Of a stretch of 64,000 nucleotides of DNA, positions 1 to 9,345 are shown in pieces (position 1 is the first letter of the stretch; every line of letters starts with the position of its first letter). Both the position numbers and the translations under genes were made by a program. Under the pieces are notes generated by a model. It worked only from the letters and a program-made list of their open reading frames with translations, had not been told where the DNA came from and did not search any database. Source of the stretch: Terriglobia bacterium (GTDB taxonomy: Bacteria; Acidobacteriota; Terriglobia; Terriglobales; Acidobacteriaceae); assembly GCA_020072645.1 (NCBI GenBank), contig JAIQGK010000019.1:34599-98598 (forward strand). Direction: 5' to 3'.

Positions 1-461
1 GACTCATAGGTGCTCCACACATGCGCAATGTGGTCCCACTGCTCGACACGGTTCGCCACTGAATTTTCAAAAAAGCCCTCTTTGCTAAAAAAGTCCTGGG
101 CTCGGGTGGCGTATTCGTCTGGCGATGAAACCCGCGCTGTTACAACTCCCTTATCATCGCGGCGGCTGGGGATCATGCGCGCCCCGGAATAGAAAAAGCT
201 GCGAAAACGGTCCCAATCGCGCGGACCAGCAGGGCCGGAGATCACGTCATACACGGCCGCAATAATGTGGTCGATAGAATCAACGTCACTCGTGCGCGCA
301 TTGGAGTCAGGCACAGTTGAGCTTGGCGCGGTTGATGCAGTTGCGTTGGTCTGCGGCTTGGTTGATGGCGCAGGTGACGTCTGGGAGGTCGAGGTCTGGG
401 CGATCGCAAAGCAACCCAGAAGAAGATAAACGGCAAAAGCGGAGGCGAGGCGATTATTCAT
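1..461 (-). CDS. Exported protein of unknown function, SnoaL/NTF2-like (3' part missing)
   Basis: The reading frame opens at the ATG at 461 on the minus strand and runs off the window start, so only about 153 N-terminal residues are visible. Residues 1-22 form a typical Sec signal peptide (MNNRLASAFAVYLLLGCFAIAQ), followed by a Ser/Thr/Pro-rich linker of about 25 residues. A folded part then begins around DSIDHIIAAVYDVISGPAG and continues through RDWDRFRSFFYSGARMIP. That pattern resembles exported NTF2/SnoaL-like proteins common in Acidobacteriota, but this is recognition by eye. The frame is uninterrupted as far as it can be followed. Function unknown; the export prediction is firm and the fold assignment is tentative. 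Confidence 0.7.
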   Translation of the reverse strand, partial: MNNRLASAFAVYLLLGCFAIAQTSTSQTSPAPSTKPQTNATASTAPSSTVPDSNARTSDVDSIDHIIAAVYDVISGPAGPRDWDRFRSFFYSGARMIPSRRDDKGVVTARVSSPDEYATRAQDFFSKEGFFENSVANRVEQWDHIAHVWSTYE

Positions 462-529
462 GGGAAACAATCTAACGCCGATTCATCCTGTCCGCAAACA
501 AAAGTAATAGATTATCGCGATGCCGGGTC

Positions 530-964
530 TTAGTGCTCCCGTATGTCGGCGCTCATCGGCGCTTCTTCGTTCGGATGTTGACGCTTCCACCATTGCAGGT
601 AGTGCAGGTTGCAGCAGAACGTGATGGGTGCGCTCTCCACTGCGAGAATGGAAATCCCATCTTCGATGGATGCCCCACACTCGCTGCACACGCCGGTCTG
701 GACGAACTCCGGCGCAACAAGTCCGTGCCAGGGAATGCGCCGGTAGCAAGCTTCATACATGCCGGAAGCATAGATTGGGCCAATGGGACTGCGCGTGCGA
801 GTGTGCCAGTTCTGGCAATAGGTCCAATGGTCGGCCAGCATGGCGACGCCACGAATCTCGCAGAATGAGATTTGTGTCTCATCCGGTTCCGGGTTTCGCC
901 AGATGCCGCCATTGCGGCGATTGAACCCACAGGTCCCGCAATTGTCAGGGCCTCCATTCGGCAT
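530..964 (-). CDS. Cysteine-rich putative zinc-binding protein
   Basis: A 144-residue protein starting at the ATG at 964, chosen because a strong GGAGGAAG Shine-Dalgarno lies about 8 nt upstream. A longer in-frame start at 1069 would run into the divergent gene's leader. It has several Cys pairs: CGTCGFN near the N-terminus, FCEIR, YCQNW, and CSECG in the C-terminal third (VQTGVCSECGASIEDG), then a CCNLH pair. This spacing suggests structural zinc sites. No enzymatic motif is seen and there is no signal peptide or membrane segment, so it is probably cytoplasmic. It is divergently arranged with the gene at 1073 across a 108 bp spacer that must hold both promoters. Function unknown. Confidence 0.6.
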   Translation of the reverse strand: MPNGGPDNCGTCGFNRRNGGIWRNPEPDETQISFCEIRGVAMLADHWTYCQNWHTRTRSPIGPIYASGMYEACYRRIPWHGLVAPEFVQTGVCSECGASIEDGISILAVESAPITFCCNLHYLQWWKRQHPNEEAPMSADIREH

Positions 965-1072
965 TGCGCAGCTTCCTCCGCAAGTGTGCGGGTGATGCGC
1001 CCTGCACTCTACCAGAAATGTGATTGCAGAGGGAAACGTTATCCATGTAACCTGCTGCCAAGAGGACAAAAC

Positions 1073-2128
1073 TTGTTATATCCCGGAGATACCGTGCGGC
1101 TTTTGCGCGAGCTGCCGGAAAGCGCTTTGCCGCAGTACATGGAAGGCAGAGTGACCGCCGTTCCGCCGCCGACGGAAGGCGAGCCGCGCACTGTCGAGAT
1201 ACGTTTTTATCGCAACGGAGAAGAAGTGACCGCGAACCTCCCATTCCACGATGTGGAGTTGGTCATTGAGCAATCTCTCCTTTTTCGGACGGCCGTTTTC
1301 TGGGCCCTGCAGGAACCTCGTGACAAGCTGGTGGAACTAGCCATCAACTCTCTGCTCGATAGCGGGTTCCTGATGCGCGACGGCCCGAATGTCGCGCGGC
1401 TGTCTTACGATCGCAATGATCGCTGGTGGAAGTGGGGCGAAAAGATCACTGATCCCACTGGCGCCTTGGCAGTCACTGCATCTCCCGCATGGGATGGATG
1501 CGTGGTGGCGTTTTCCGGACAACAGCGATTTCATCTGGAATTTCGCTTGCGTGGGCGCGGCGACCCAGTGATTTTTCTGCATGAACGAGATGCCGCTTAT
1601 GCCGAGCAGGCCATGGCAACTGAATCGGCCATGTCATTAGCGCGCGTTCTGATGAACCTCTCAAGCGTGATCGGGGCGCGTTACTGCGCATTTCCTGTTG
1701 CCGACCCATGGCTGCAAGATGAGGACTGGCAGTCTCTGATGCGTCCGCCACTGTATCCTGATTTCTTCATGCTGCCCGAAAAGGAGTTCCCGCACGGACT
1801 TCCTGGCTTTCGCGGGATCCGGCTGACGGAAAATCGTGCGATATGGACCGCGCTTCCAATGAAAGGCTCGCCGGTTGAAGTGGGATTCCAGCGCAGTGAA
1901 GAGGAATTAAAGCGCGATCGCCTGCGGCAACTGAACGCGCTGGGCGAAAAATATTATGACCAGATGTATGAGAGCCGCCACGGCGCCAATGGCTGTTACA
2001 GCAGCGCGAAAGACGCGCTCTATGATGCGATTGTATTAGCCAACGAATTAGGGATGAAGGCGGAAGCCGAAGCATTGTCCCAAAAGCTGGCGCACATCAA
2101 AGCAGTTTTCCGGAGCCAGTTCACGTAG
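1073..2128 (+). CDS. Hypothetical protein, TTG start
   Basis: The frame is open from 872, but its first 67 residues overlap the divergent gene and look non-native. I choose the TTG at 1073 (MLYPGDTVRLLRELPESAL), which has AGAGGA about 6 nt upstream and gives 351 residues. The N-terminal 60 residues look like a small beta-barrel (PGDTVRLL...GRVTAV...TVEIRFYRNGEEVTANLP). The middle contains Trp- and Arg-rich stretches (WKWGEKITDPTGALAVTAS), and the C-terminus is helical (EALSQKLAHIKAVF). No signal peptide, membrane segment or catalytic signature is recognised. Cytoplasmic protein of unknown function; the coding call is solid because of length and codon structure. Confidence 0.7.
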   Translation: MLYPGDTVRLLRELPESALPQYMEGRVTAVPPPTEGEPRTVEIRFYRNGEEVTANLPFHDVELVIEQSLLFRTAVFWALQEPRDKLVELAINSLLDSGFLMRDGPNVARLSYDRNDRWWKWGEKITDPTGALAVTASPAWDGCVVAFSGQQRFHLEFRLRGRGDPVIFLHERDAAYAEQAMATESAMSLARVLMNLSSVIGARYCAFPVADPWLQDEDWQSLMRPPLYPDFFMLPEKEFPHGLPGFRGIRLTENRAIWTALPMKGSPVEVGFQRSEEELKRDRLRQLNALGEKYYDQMYESRHGANGCYSSAKDALYDAIVLANELGMKAEAEALSQKLAHIKAVFRSQFT

Positions 2129-2138
2129 CCGGTAAATT

Positions 2139-3020
2139 CTAAGCGTGCAAAAGGAACGCGCCAATCATAAGGATGTTGAATAGAAGCCCCTGCAACAGCT
2201 CACTGACGCCAAGAATGTGAACGCCCAGCGGTCGCCAGGGCCTGACCAACCAAACGCTGAGACGGATGAGGGAAGGAACGAAGGCGAGCATCAGAAGGAA
2301 CGGTGCAAATCCAGCGAATGCCGCTGTAATGGACGCGCCAATCATCAACAAGTGCAGGAAGCATACGGCCATGCTGCTGCGTAGTTTCTGCCGGCGTGAC
2401 CTCACCTGCGCTGTGCTAATGCGCAGATGAACGTATTCGATTTGACCCACGGCAAAAAGCCATGACGCAAGCCAGAGTAGAATACTTGTCCCGTCGATGC
2501 GGCCAGTGGCAGCATAATAGGCTCCAGCGGCCGTCGAACTGAGGCCCATCGCGCCGATCAACTGCTTGGGAACTCGCATGCGTCGCGAACTGCCGAGCAG
2601 AATCCGGACTGCAAAGCATCCTAATGCGACCAGGCCAAAACCCACGACCAGCCCACGATGCCAATGGAAAAGCTCCAAGACCCCGGCAGTTGCGATTACA
2701 GCTAATGCGATTACCGATATTATTGCGACGCGCTGCTGCCGCTGGGAACGGGCTTTTATGAGGGAAAATCCCAAAAGACTTTCCAAAGGTTGATAGATCA
2801 AAAATGCGGAGAGAGCGGTCAACAAGAACCAAAGAGCCGGTTGCAACCATGCGTTAGGTGCTCGATACCCTATGATGGCGCCGCTGATCAGCGGAAAAAG
2901 TAGAAGTCCCCATGTGCCATGTTCCCTGGGAACCAACACTCTAATTGCGGGTCTGGATGGGCCGGGAAAGACCAAGATCTTTCCTGCCGGCGCGGCCGCA
3001 ATTTTGCCCTGAGCGTTCAT
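2139..3020 (-). CDS. YwiC-like family integral membrane protein
   Basis: A 293-residue protein with about eight hydrophobic segments. Residues 28-36 carry the motif VPREHGTWGLLLFPLISG, where REHG(T/A)W is the signature of the YwiC-like family (PF14256). The rest alternates membrane spans with short basic loops, including RSRRQKLRSSMAVCF before the last spans. The biochemical role of YwiC-like proteins is not established; Bacillus YwiC lies near respiratory nitrate genes. Here the neighbours (PilZ protein, unknown gene) give no pathway hint. The 3' end stands 10 bp from the converging gene that ends at 2128. Confidence 0.8.
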   Translation of the reverse strand: MNAQGKIAAAPAGKILVFPGPSRPAIRVLVPREHGTWGLLLFPLISGAIIGYRAPNAWLQPALWFLLTALSAFLIYQPLESLLGFSLIKARSQRQQRVAIISVIALAVIATAGVLELFHWHRGLVVGFGLVALGCFAVRILLGSSRRMRVPKQLIGAMGLSSTAAGAYYAATGRIDGTSILLWLASWLFAVGQIEYVHLRISTAQVRSRRQKLRSSMAVCFLHLLMIGASITAAFAGFAPFLLMLAFVPSLIRLSVWLVRPWRPLGVHILGVSELLQGLLFNILMIGAFLLHA

Positions 3021-3127
3021 CGGAAACCATTCTCAGGGATAAGCTCACATTCGGCTGTGATTTTAGTCACAGTGACAACAATGGCTGCCGTGAGGAATGA
3101 AGATCAAAAGTGCGGAAAAGCCCGTCC

Positions 3128-3460
3128 TCAGGCCATACGCAGATCGCGCGTGGTGCGGCGAATCATTTCTTTCTGCTGTTCGGTGATCTGGACAAACTTG
3201 AATCCGTATTGGAAGCCGTGCCGATAACGCACCTCTGCTTTGATCTTCAACGGTTCCTTGCCTTCTGAAAGCTGCAACTCCAGTTCGACAATTTCTCCAA
3301 TATCAATCTCGCTGGGGATAGTTGCTCCCACCCCGCCTTCGGCGATGTCCTTTGTCCGTCCAATGAATGTTTCTTTTGCCCGGACGGCGATTCGCAAATC
3401 CAGAAGATAACGCGAATGCGCTCGGGGAAGGGTCCACGGATGCTGTTTATTCTGGGACAT
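3128..3460 (-). CDS. PilZ domain protein
   Basis: A 110-residue, essentially single-domain protein. The PilZ c-di-GMP-binding signature is partly visible: an N-terminal Arg-containing stretch (PRAHSRYLLDLRIAVRA) where RxxxR is expected, followed by GRTKDIAEGGVGATIP, corresponding to the (D/N)xSxxG motif with Ala-Glu in place of Ser. Beta strands such as VELELQLSEG and IKAEVRYRHGFQYGFKFVQI match the PilZ barrel and its terminal helix (EQQKEMIRRTTRDLRM). Degenerate PilZ domains of this type are abundant in Acidobacteriota and may not bind c-di-GMP. No output domain is attached. Predicted cytoplasmic. Confidence 0.75.
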   Translation of the reverse strand: MSQNKQHPWTLPRAHSRYLLDLRIAVRAKETFIGRTKDIAEGGVGATIPSEIDIGEIVELELQLSEGKEPLKIKAEVRYRHGFQYGFKFVQITEQQKEMIRRTTRDLRMA

Positions 3461-3503
3461 GGCTCTTGAGACCTTAACACAATGTTCCTTTTTGGGGACT
3501 TAC

Positions 3504-4595
3504 CTAGCGCGATTCGTCTGTAAGCTTCCTGAGCGCCCATTCTGCGTGCTCTGCGACCACGGTATCTTCCTCGGCGGCCATCTCTTGCAAATCCGCTACA
3601 AAAGCTTTGTTACCGCTGTTGCCCATGGCAATGGCGACGTTGCGCTTCAAGCCAGAATATTTCGCCCGTTTCACAGGCGAGCCGCGAAACGTCTTACGGT
3701 AAGCTTCTTCATCCATCTGCGCCAGCCAGCGCAGGTCAGGATGGAAAAGTCGTTCCTGCGGTTGAAATTCCGGCACGGAAGTAGGCGGCGCATTGCCGGA
3801 CTTGTTGTTCCACGGGCAGACATCCTGGCAAATATCGCAACCAAAGATGTGATGCCCCATGTCCGCTCTCAGTTCTTCAGGCACGCTGCCGCGCTTTTCA
3901 ATGGTGAGATAAGCGATACATAGCCGGGCGTCCATCTTCCCGGGAGCCACAATGGCATGCGTGGGACAAGCGTCAATGCAGCGCGTGCAGCTTCCGCAGC
4001 GGTCGGCGGCAGCGGTGTCTGGCGGCAGCTCAAGGGACGTAAGGATAACTCCCAGAAACAGCCATGATCCCATTTTCTGGTTGATAATGCAGGTGTTCTT
4101 GCCAATCCATCCGATCCCTGCATACTTGGCGTAAACGCGTTCCAGAATTGGTCCGGTATCAACATAGCTGCGGGTTTGGATTTCGGCGTTCTGCGCAGCG
4201 GCAGCTTGCTGAATCGAAGCTTCCACCTGTCGCAGCCGCGGCAGCAGCGCGTCATGATAGTCCTTTGTGCCCCAGGCGTAGCGTGAGATCCAGCCTCGTT
4301 CCGGGTCGTTGGCCTGGATCGAGTAAGGCTTGCCAGCGCTATAATTCAGTGCGCAAACAATCATGGAGCGCACCCAGGGCGCGGCGTTCGTGGCAGAAGC
4401 GCGGCGAAGCTCGCCTGCCTCCGTGCGCGATTCCATGTACTTCATTTCTCCGGCGCGGCCCGCATCCACCCATTCGATGAAGGCGCCAAGCTCCGGCATG
4501 TCCTCTTTGCGGACAGGTGCAATCCCGGCCAGATCAAAGCCGGCCTCTACGGCGGCTTGCTTGGCGATCTTCGCGAGTTCTTCTGCAAACATCAT
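3504..4595 (-). CDS. queG: Epoxyqueuosine reductase QueG
   Basis: QueG catalyses the last step of queuosine tRNA modification, reducing epoxyqueuosine to queuosine with cobalamin and two 4Fe-4S clusters. The 363-residue length is normal. Two ferredoxin-type cysteine motifs are complete: CGSCTRCIDACP in the middle and CDICQDVCPWN about 50 residues later. The conserved stretch YVDTGPILERVYAKYAGIGWIGKN, which belongs to the DUF1730 cobalamin-binding part, precedes them. The C-terminal 40 residues (SGNKAFVADLQEMAAEEDTVVAEHAEWALRKL) resemble a HEAT-like repeat, also usual for the family. The start could be either of two adjacent ATGs (4595 or 4592). It stands alone on the minus strand. Confidence 0.95.
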   Translation of the reverse strand: MMFAEELAKIAKQAAVEAGFDLAGIAPVRKEDMPELGAFIEWVDAGRAGEMKYMESRTEAGELRRASATNAAPWVRSMIVCALNYSAGKPYSIQANDPERGWISRYAWGTKDYHDALLPRLRQVEASIQQAAAAQNAEIQTRSYVDTGPILERVYAKYAGIGWIGKNTCIINQKMGSWLFLGVILTSLELPPDTAAADRCGSCTRCIDACPTHAIVAPGKMDARLCIAYLTIEKRGSVPEELRADMGHHIFGCDICQDVCPWNNKSGNAPPTSVPEFQPQERLFHPDLRWLAQMDEEAYRKTFRGSPVKRAKYSGLKRNVAIAMGNSGNKAFVADLQEMAAEEDTVVAEHAEWALRKLTDESR

Positions 4596-4830
4596 GGTGG
4601 AGTTCGATTATCCCTTATTGCGGATGCGAACTTAAACTCCTGTCTAAGGATACGTAAATGAACCAGTAATGAAACGCCTTAGAGAGTACTAAGGCCCGCT
4701 TTCTTTCTGCGGGATTAAGAAAAATGAGCTAGCAGCTTATCAGCGCAAGATATCATCCTATCTTTAGTAGCTGAGCTGCTGTTTTTAGGATACGTGTGTT
4801 AACGGCACTCAAAGGAGTCTAAAGGTCCTC
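4596..4830. promoter_or_regulatory. Divergent spacer between queG and the zinc-ribbon gene
   Basis: A 235 bp AT-richer spacer between divergently transcribed genes, so it must hold promoters for both. A short inverted repeat (CCCGC, 9 nt loop, GCGGG) lies near 4695-4714. AAAGGAG at 4810-4816 is the ribosome binding site of the downstream plus-strand gene. No promoter hexamer could be assigned with confidence. Confidence 0.3.
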
Positions 4831-6081
4831 ATGCTTTGTACCTTCTGCGGGACTGAAAATCGTCCGGAATATAAGTTTTGCGGCTCGTGCGGTGTGCGGC
4901 TGGAACGGCGGCAAGCTGAGCGAAGGAGCCGCCAGTCCGGAAGCACAAAGTGTGCAGGCTGCGGCCATGTGAATGAGCCCGGCATGAAGTTTTGCGGCAT
5001 GTGCGGAACCCGCGTAGAACGCCGCATGGAAGAGCGTCGTGGTACCGGCGATGCAGCGCGCGCGGCTGCAATCGCAAATGCACAATTGCCGCCGCCGGAA
5101 TTAAAAGGCAGGGCAACTACGCAGGTTGCTGCGCCAGAACTATCCGATGAAGCTCCTGTCGCGCTGCCTCGCAGGGGAGAACCGGCAATCTTTCGCAATG
5201 AACCTCCGCGCGCTGGGGTCGTGCGTGCTGAATCCGCATCCAGTGAATCTGTCCGCCAGGAGTCTGCAAATAGCGGTCGCATTAGTGGACCCTCTTTTCT
5301 GGGCCTGAATTCTCAGCCGGACAACAATGAGGGCGTCGAATATCTGCTGGAAGACGAGCCTTCCGGCGGCGGCTTAAGGAAGGTGCTTCTGCTGCTGGTG
5401 CTCGCCGCCATCCTGGGCCTTCTGTTTGTGCAATGGCGATCAAGTTTTAAAGCCAGTCCAAAACCGCCCGCGCCGGCAAAATCAGATCCATCAACTCCAG
5501 CCAATGCCCCGCAGGGAAACAATCAACCTTCTGATCCACTGATACCCGCTGTTACTGAAGCACCTAAGACCGCGGCCAGCGGAAGCAATGCCGTCACGGC
5601 CGGTGCGGTTTCTGAAGTAAAAGCGCCACGGGCAGAACCTACAGCGCTGGAAACCACGTCGCCCAGCCCATTGGCCACAAGCTCAGACGAGGGGACAACC
5701 TCGGCAAAATCCTCCGCTGAGAAAGCCCTGCCCGACTCAGACAGCAAAGGAGCAGAAGAAGCACGCATTCCTGACTACAAGCCCAGTGCTGCTCTGGTCC
5801 GGGCCCAGCAATACATTCGCGGAGCCGGCGGTGTACAGCAGAACTGCGAACAGGGCATGCTGTATCTGCGCGCAGCCACGGACAAGAGCGATCCCGGCGC
5901 GGCCATCCAGATGGCGGCGCTTTATTCCAGCGGCCTCTGTGTGAAGCAGGACCGCGTGATGGCTTACAGGTGGTTCAACTCAGCGCATGAGCTTCAGCCC
6001 GCTAACATGTGGATACAAAAAAACATGGACCAACTGTGGGCGCAAATGTCGTCACAGGAACGCCGCCTGGCAGGCTACTGA
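4831..6081 (+). CDS. Double zinc-ribbon membrane protein with Sel1-like C-terminal repeats
   Basis: A 416-residue protein. Residues 1-70 hold two CxxC...CxxC zinc ribbons: CTFCGTENRPEYKFCGSCG, then CAGCGHVNEPGMKFCGMCG, each followed by an Arg-rich RRxxERR stretch. A disordered, Ala/Pro/Glu-rich linker leads to one transmembrane helix around residue 190 (VLLLLVLAAILGLLFVQW). A long Ser/Thr/Pro/Ala linker follows, then about 90 residues resembling Sel1/TPR repeats (GAAIQMAALYSSGLCVKQDRVMAYRWFNSAHEL). Topology: zinc ribbons in the cytoplasm, Sel1 repeats in the periplasm. The role is not known; such proteins look like membrane-spanning scaffolds. The next genes are on the other strand and end 11 bp away. 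Confidence 0.8.
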   Translation: MLCTFCGTENRPEYKFCGSCGVRLERRQAERRSRQSGSTKCAGCGHVNEPGMKFCGMCGTRVERRMEERRGTGDAARAAAIANAQLPPPELKGRATTQVAAPELSDEAPVALPRRGEPAIFRNEPPRAGVVRAESASSESVRQESANSGRISGPSFLGLNSQPDNNEGVEYLLEDEPSGGGLRKVLLLLVLAAILGLLFVQWRSSFKASPKPPAPAKSDPSTPANAPQGNNQPSDPLIPAVTEAPKTAASGSNAVTAGAVSEVKAPRAEPTALETTSPSPLATSSDEGTTSAKSSAEKALPDSDSKGAEEARIPDYKPSAALVRAQQYIRGAGGVQQNCEQGMLYLRAATDKSDPGAAIQMAALYSSGLCVKQDRVMAYRWFNSAHELQPANMWIQKNMDQLWAQMSSQERRLAGY

Positions 6082-6091
6082 AACTCGATTT

Positions 6092-6367
6092 CTAAATTCC
6101 CAGCTTCTTAACTTCTTCGTTGTAATACTTGCGGTAGAGGATGTCCCATTCCTGTGTGCCTTCCGCAATGGTCCGCTTCTGGCTTTCAATTTTTGCGCGC
6201 GCAGCCACATCGATCTTGGCTTCTGCCATGAGCAGCTCTTCCAGAATGCGGCGCGCTTCCATGCGGATGGTATTCGGATCTTCAATGAACTCAACGTCGT
6301 CGAGCGTCGCCAGCGCGTCAGCAACGCTGTGGGCAAGCCTGTTTACCTTGTCACGAGAAAGTCTCAC
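6092..6367 (-). CDS. DUF507 family protein, second copy
   Basis: A 91-residue, highly charged helical protein of the DUF507 family (PF04368). Diagnostic features are the N-terminal LSRDKVNRLAHSVADAL, the central IRMEARRILEELLMAE, and the terminal GTQEWDILYRKYYNEEVKKLGI. The family is conserved in Acidobacteriota, Deltaproteobacteria and Aquificae, and its function is unknown. The ATG overlaps the stop of the upstream paralogue by 4 bp (6364-6367), so the two are translationally coupled and probably form a heteromer. Predicted cytoplasmic. Confidence 0.85.
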   Translation of the reverse strand: MRLSRDKVNRLAHSVADALATLDDVEFIEDPNTIRMEARRILEELLMAEAKIDVAARAKIESQKRTIAEGTQEWDILYRKYYNEEVKKLGI

Positions 6368-6642
6368 AGCACCGCCTTATACTTGCGCACCAGTTCGCCT
6401 TTAACTTTCTTGAACATCTCCTGATAGCTGGCGCCGGCGCGCTGCATTTCATCCTGGTATTGCTCCAGGATCAAGCGGACCTCGTCGTTGATGCGATCTT
6501 CCAATTGCAGTTCTTCCAGCAGCGCATTATTGAGCGCAGCTGAAACCGCCGGGACATTCTTGGTTTCAATGAATTCCCCGGCAATCAGTTTTTGGGTTAC
6601 CTGGCGGGCTAAATACCCGACATATTCTTTGGAAAGGAGCAT
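6364..6642 (-). CDS. DUF507 family protein, first copy
   Basis: A 92-residue paralogue of the following gene, sharing the layout LSKEYVGYLARQVTQKLI, then ALNNALLEELQLEDRINDEVRLILEQYQDEM, then a basic C-terminus (FKKVKGELVRKYKAVL). Its start at 6642 is preceded by CTTTCC on the plus strand (GGAAAG on the coding strand). DUF507 proteins typically occur as such tandem pairs. Function unknown; an all-helical dimer is likely. It is divergent from the gene at 6860. Confidence 0.85.
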   Translation of the reverse strand: MLLSKEYVGYLARQVTQKLIAGEFIETKNVPAVSAALNNALLEELQLEDRINDEVRLILEQYQDEMQRAGASYQEMFKKVKGELVRKYKAVL

Positions 6643-6859
6643 GCTTTTTTAGACGGTATGTGCTTGAAAAGAATAGTTTATCATACCGCGCGGTTGTGTA
6701 CCCAGGGCGACGGGCGGCGGTTTTGTGCTCCGTTCTGCCTCGCCATGCCGCCTGGCGCTCCTTCCGGTTGATCTGCGGATCGCGACCTCTTGCGCGGTGC
6801 TCGTGAACAATTGGCAATCCATATCGATGTTGTTCTAACCTATCCGCTGGTGATTGAAA

Positions 6860-8101
6860 ATGTTTCGCAAACTTGTTGCTTTGTTCATGCTTCTGGCGGT
6901 AGTCGCCTCTCCCGCGTCCGGTTTTGATAGCTTCTGGCATTCTGAAGCCACGCGCAAAGTGGCTGAAGCGAACGGATTCAGTGAAGATGCGCGCAAGATC
7001 ATGCAACTCGGCAACTTTTCACCGGACTTCTTTGGGCCTGTATCTGACTTTGCCGCAAACAATCTCCACGGTCAGGGCCTTAACGCGCTCAATCAGTATC
7101 TGGCAAAAAGCGCACAGGACCGCGACGCCGCCATCTTCCTCCACTTCGACAACCTAAATGGTGAGTTGGACCGCAATTCTAAATTCGACGCGTTATTCAA
7201 TCGCCTGCTCACAAATACGCAATGGGTGCTTGGCGGTTACATCAAGCAGACCAACGCTGACGAGCGCACGCGCAAAGTCATGACGCTGATCGTGCTTGGC
7301 GCTTCGCTCCACGCCATTCAGGATTTCTACAGCCACTCTGACTGGATTCATCATGATTTCAACAACACGGCGGTAAAGCCCGTCCGTCTGCCTTCGGGTG
7401 AACTTCGCGCGCCCACATGGTTTGAATATCGTGATCAGGCCGGCGATCCGGACAAGTGGCCGTTCCAGGTCAAGACCGGCATCTATCCTCCTGTTGCGGG
7501 GGCCGTGAATACGCACACGCACATGAATCACGATAATTCTCGCCTCCTCTATAGGGAGTATGAGACTGCGGGCCAGCCACTCGTCTCCCAGGCCAAGTAT
7601 CATGATGCCGGGCCAGTGCCGGCCCATGAACAGGATGAAGCTTCTGCCTTTGCTCATCAGCAGATGGCGTATAACACGGCCATTGCGGCAAGCATTGAGT
7701 GGGTGAAGAAAGTTGAAGAGTACCCTGACGCCAAAGCGGCCATTGAGTCTGCGAAAAACTGGCAGTTGAAATTGAAAGATCCCAAACTCGTGCGAGAGCT
7801 GGAAGCCGGCCAGATTACTGAGATGGCGCTCTCCTGCGCAGCCGGAAAATGGGACGGCGAAGACCCGCCCGGCGATCGTGGCGTGCTTTGCAAAACGGTG
7901 CTTGATAAAACCATCACCCCAAGTTCCGCTTCCAGCGCGGCGAATATTGAATCCATTATTGTTGGCCTGGCTACCGGAGCTGCCTTTCCTTACGCGCTGA
8001 AATATACCGGTAAATTCTGGGACGTTCACCGCCAGTATCATCTTTTAGATCACCTCGCCGCCGGGATCGGAGCTGCGCGCCATTACAGCCAGAAGCAATA
8101 A
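6860..8101 (+). CDS. Secreted zinc-dependent phospholipase C-like protein
   Basis: A 413-residue exported protein. I take the ATG at 6860 rather than the TTG two codons earlier. Residues 1-21 are a signal peptide (MFRKLVALFMLLAVVASPASG). The mature protein begins FDSFWHSEATRKVAE, with an early His as in the PLC/S1-P1 nuclease fold. The segment LGASLHAIQDFYSHSDWIHH carries the HxxxD...H pattern of zinc ligands found in zinc-dependent phospholipase C and its relatives. A second His-rich run (NTHTHMNHDNS) and a C-terminal DVHRQYHLLDHLAAGIGAARHY may complete the site. The substrate cannot be told from sequence. It probably acts in the periplasm or outside the cell. Confidence 0.7.
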   Translation: MFRKLVALFMLLAVVASPASGFDSFWHSEATRKVAEANGFSEDARKIMQLGNFSPDFFGPVSDFAANNLHGQGLNALNQYLAKSAQDRDAAIFLHFDNLNGELDRNSKFDALFNRLLTNTQWVLGGYIKQTNADERTRKVMTLIVLGASLHAIQDFYSHSDWIHHDFNNTAVKPVRLPSGELRAPTWFEYRDQAGDPDKWPFQVKTGIYPPVAGAVNTHTHMNHDNSRLLYREYETAGQPLVSQAKYHDAGPVPAHEQDEASAFAHQQMAYNTAIAASIEWVKKVEEYPDAKAAIESAKNWQLKLKDPKLVRELEAGQITEMALSCAAGKWDGEDPPGDRGVLCKTVLDKTITPSSASSAANIESIIVGLATGAAFPYALKYTGKFWDVHRQYHLLDHLAAGIGAARHYSQKQ

Positions 8102-8182
8102 GTGAGTGCGCCAGGTTGATTCGCAAAAGGCCGCACTGTTTTTAGTTGTGAACCTCAAGTAACGTTCCAGGCATCAGTATTG

Positions 8183-9181
8183 ATGAATCACACAAAGGAA
8201 TCTTTGGTCCCTTTCTCTATTCTTGATCTCGCATTCGTCGCGCAGGGTTCCACGCCGGCGGACGCCTTGCACCATTCCCTTGATCTGGCGCAGCACGCTG
8301 AGCGCTGGGGCTATCGCCGCTTCTGGCTGGCCGAGCACCACAATATGGTCGGCATTGCCAGCGCCGCCACTTCCGTTGTCATCGGATACGTTGCCGGAGG
8401 CACCAAAACCATCCGCGTTGGCGCGGGCGGAATCATGTTGCCGAACCATTCACCTATCGTCATCGCGGAACAGTTTGGCACTCTTGAATCGCTTTACCCC
8501 GGGCGCATCGATCTTGGCCTTGGCCGCGCTCCCGGCACTGACCAACGAACTCTGCGAGCGCTGCGCCGTGATCCCAACAGCGCCGATAGTTTTCCTGACG
8601 ACGTGCGCGAGCTTCAGGCATTTCTCGGTCCGCTGCAAGCAGGGCAAACAGTCCAGGCCGTTCCCGGCACTGGGCTCAACGTGCCAATATGGATTCTCGG
8701 CTCCAGTCTCTTTGGCGCGCAGCTTGCCGCCGACTTTGGCCTCCCTTATGCTTTCGCTTCCCACTTCGCTCCGGACGCGCTCATGCTGGCGCTTCAGGTC
8801 TATCGCAGGGAATTTCGGCCGTCGGCCCAACTCCAGAAGCCCTACGCCATGGTCGGCATAAACGTAATTGCCGCCGATACAGATGCAGAAGCGCGACGGC
8901 TTTTTACCTCTGCCCAGCAGGGCTTTACCAATGCCGTGCGCGGCACGCGCCGCCAGCTTGCGCCGCCCATTGATGACATTGAGTCGTATTGGTCGCCCAT
9001 GGAAAAAGCGCATGTTTCCAATATGCTGGCCTGCTCGTTTGTCGGCTCGCCACAAACCATCCGCACCGGATTGGAAACATTCATCCGGCAAACCGCCGCC
9101 GACGAGCTTATGGTCGCTTCCGCTATCTATGACCATTCCGCGCGACTGCATTCTTACGAACTGCTTGCGGGGATCAGGTAG
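8183..9181 (+). CDS. LLM-class flavin-dependent oxidoreductase (MsnO8-type)
   Basis: A 332-residue single-domain luciferase-like monooxygenase starting at ATG 8183. The family barrel motifs are clear: [19 protein letters not shown] at the N-terminus, then [28 protein letters not shown], and [24 protein letters not shown]. The last is the hallmark of the non-F420 MsnO8 subgroup. The C-terminus ends with a [14 protein letters not shown]...[12 protein letters not shown] helix pair typical of the family. It probably uses FMN with a partner reductase; the substrate is unknown. It is a stand-alone gene 81 bp after the phospholipase-like gene. Confidence 0.9.
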   Translation: MNHTKESLVPFSILDLAFVAQGSTPADALHHSLDLAQHAERWGYRRFWLAEHHNMVGIASAATSVVIGYVAGGTKTIRVGAGGIMLPNHSPIVIAEQFGTLESLYPGRIDLGLGRAPGTDQRTLRALRRDPNSADSFPDDVRELQAFLGPLQAGQTVQAVPGTGLNVPIWILGSSLFGAQLAADFGLPYAFASHFAPDALMLALQVYRREFRPSAQLQKPYAMVGINVIAADTDAEARRLFTSAQQGFTNAVRGTRRQLAPPIDDIESYWSPMEKAHVSNMLACSFVGSPQTIRTGLETFIRQTAADELMVASAIYDHSARLHSYELLAGIR

Positions 9182-9345
9182 TCGAGACGCACAGATTTTT
9201 AATTCAACCAAATCTGTGATGTCGGCTTTTCTCCTGCTTTGTGTTCCTTCGTGTCCTTTGTGGTAAAAGTTCTCGGCTTTCCAATTACGGCACAAGAGTC
9301 TCTGCATTCGGAAACAGTCCGCCCGACACCGCTGGCCAAAAAACA

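Noticed and set aside
4640..4800. Riboswitch upstream of the zinc-ribbon gene
   Set aside because: Only a short weak hairpin is visible; no known riboswitch core was recognised.
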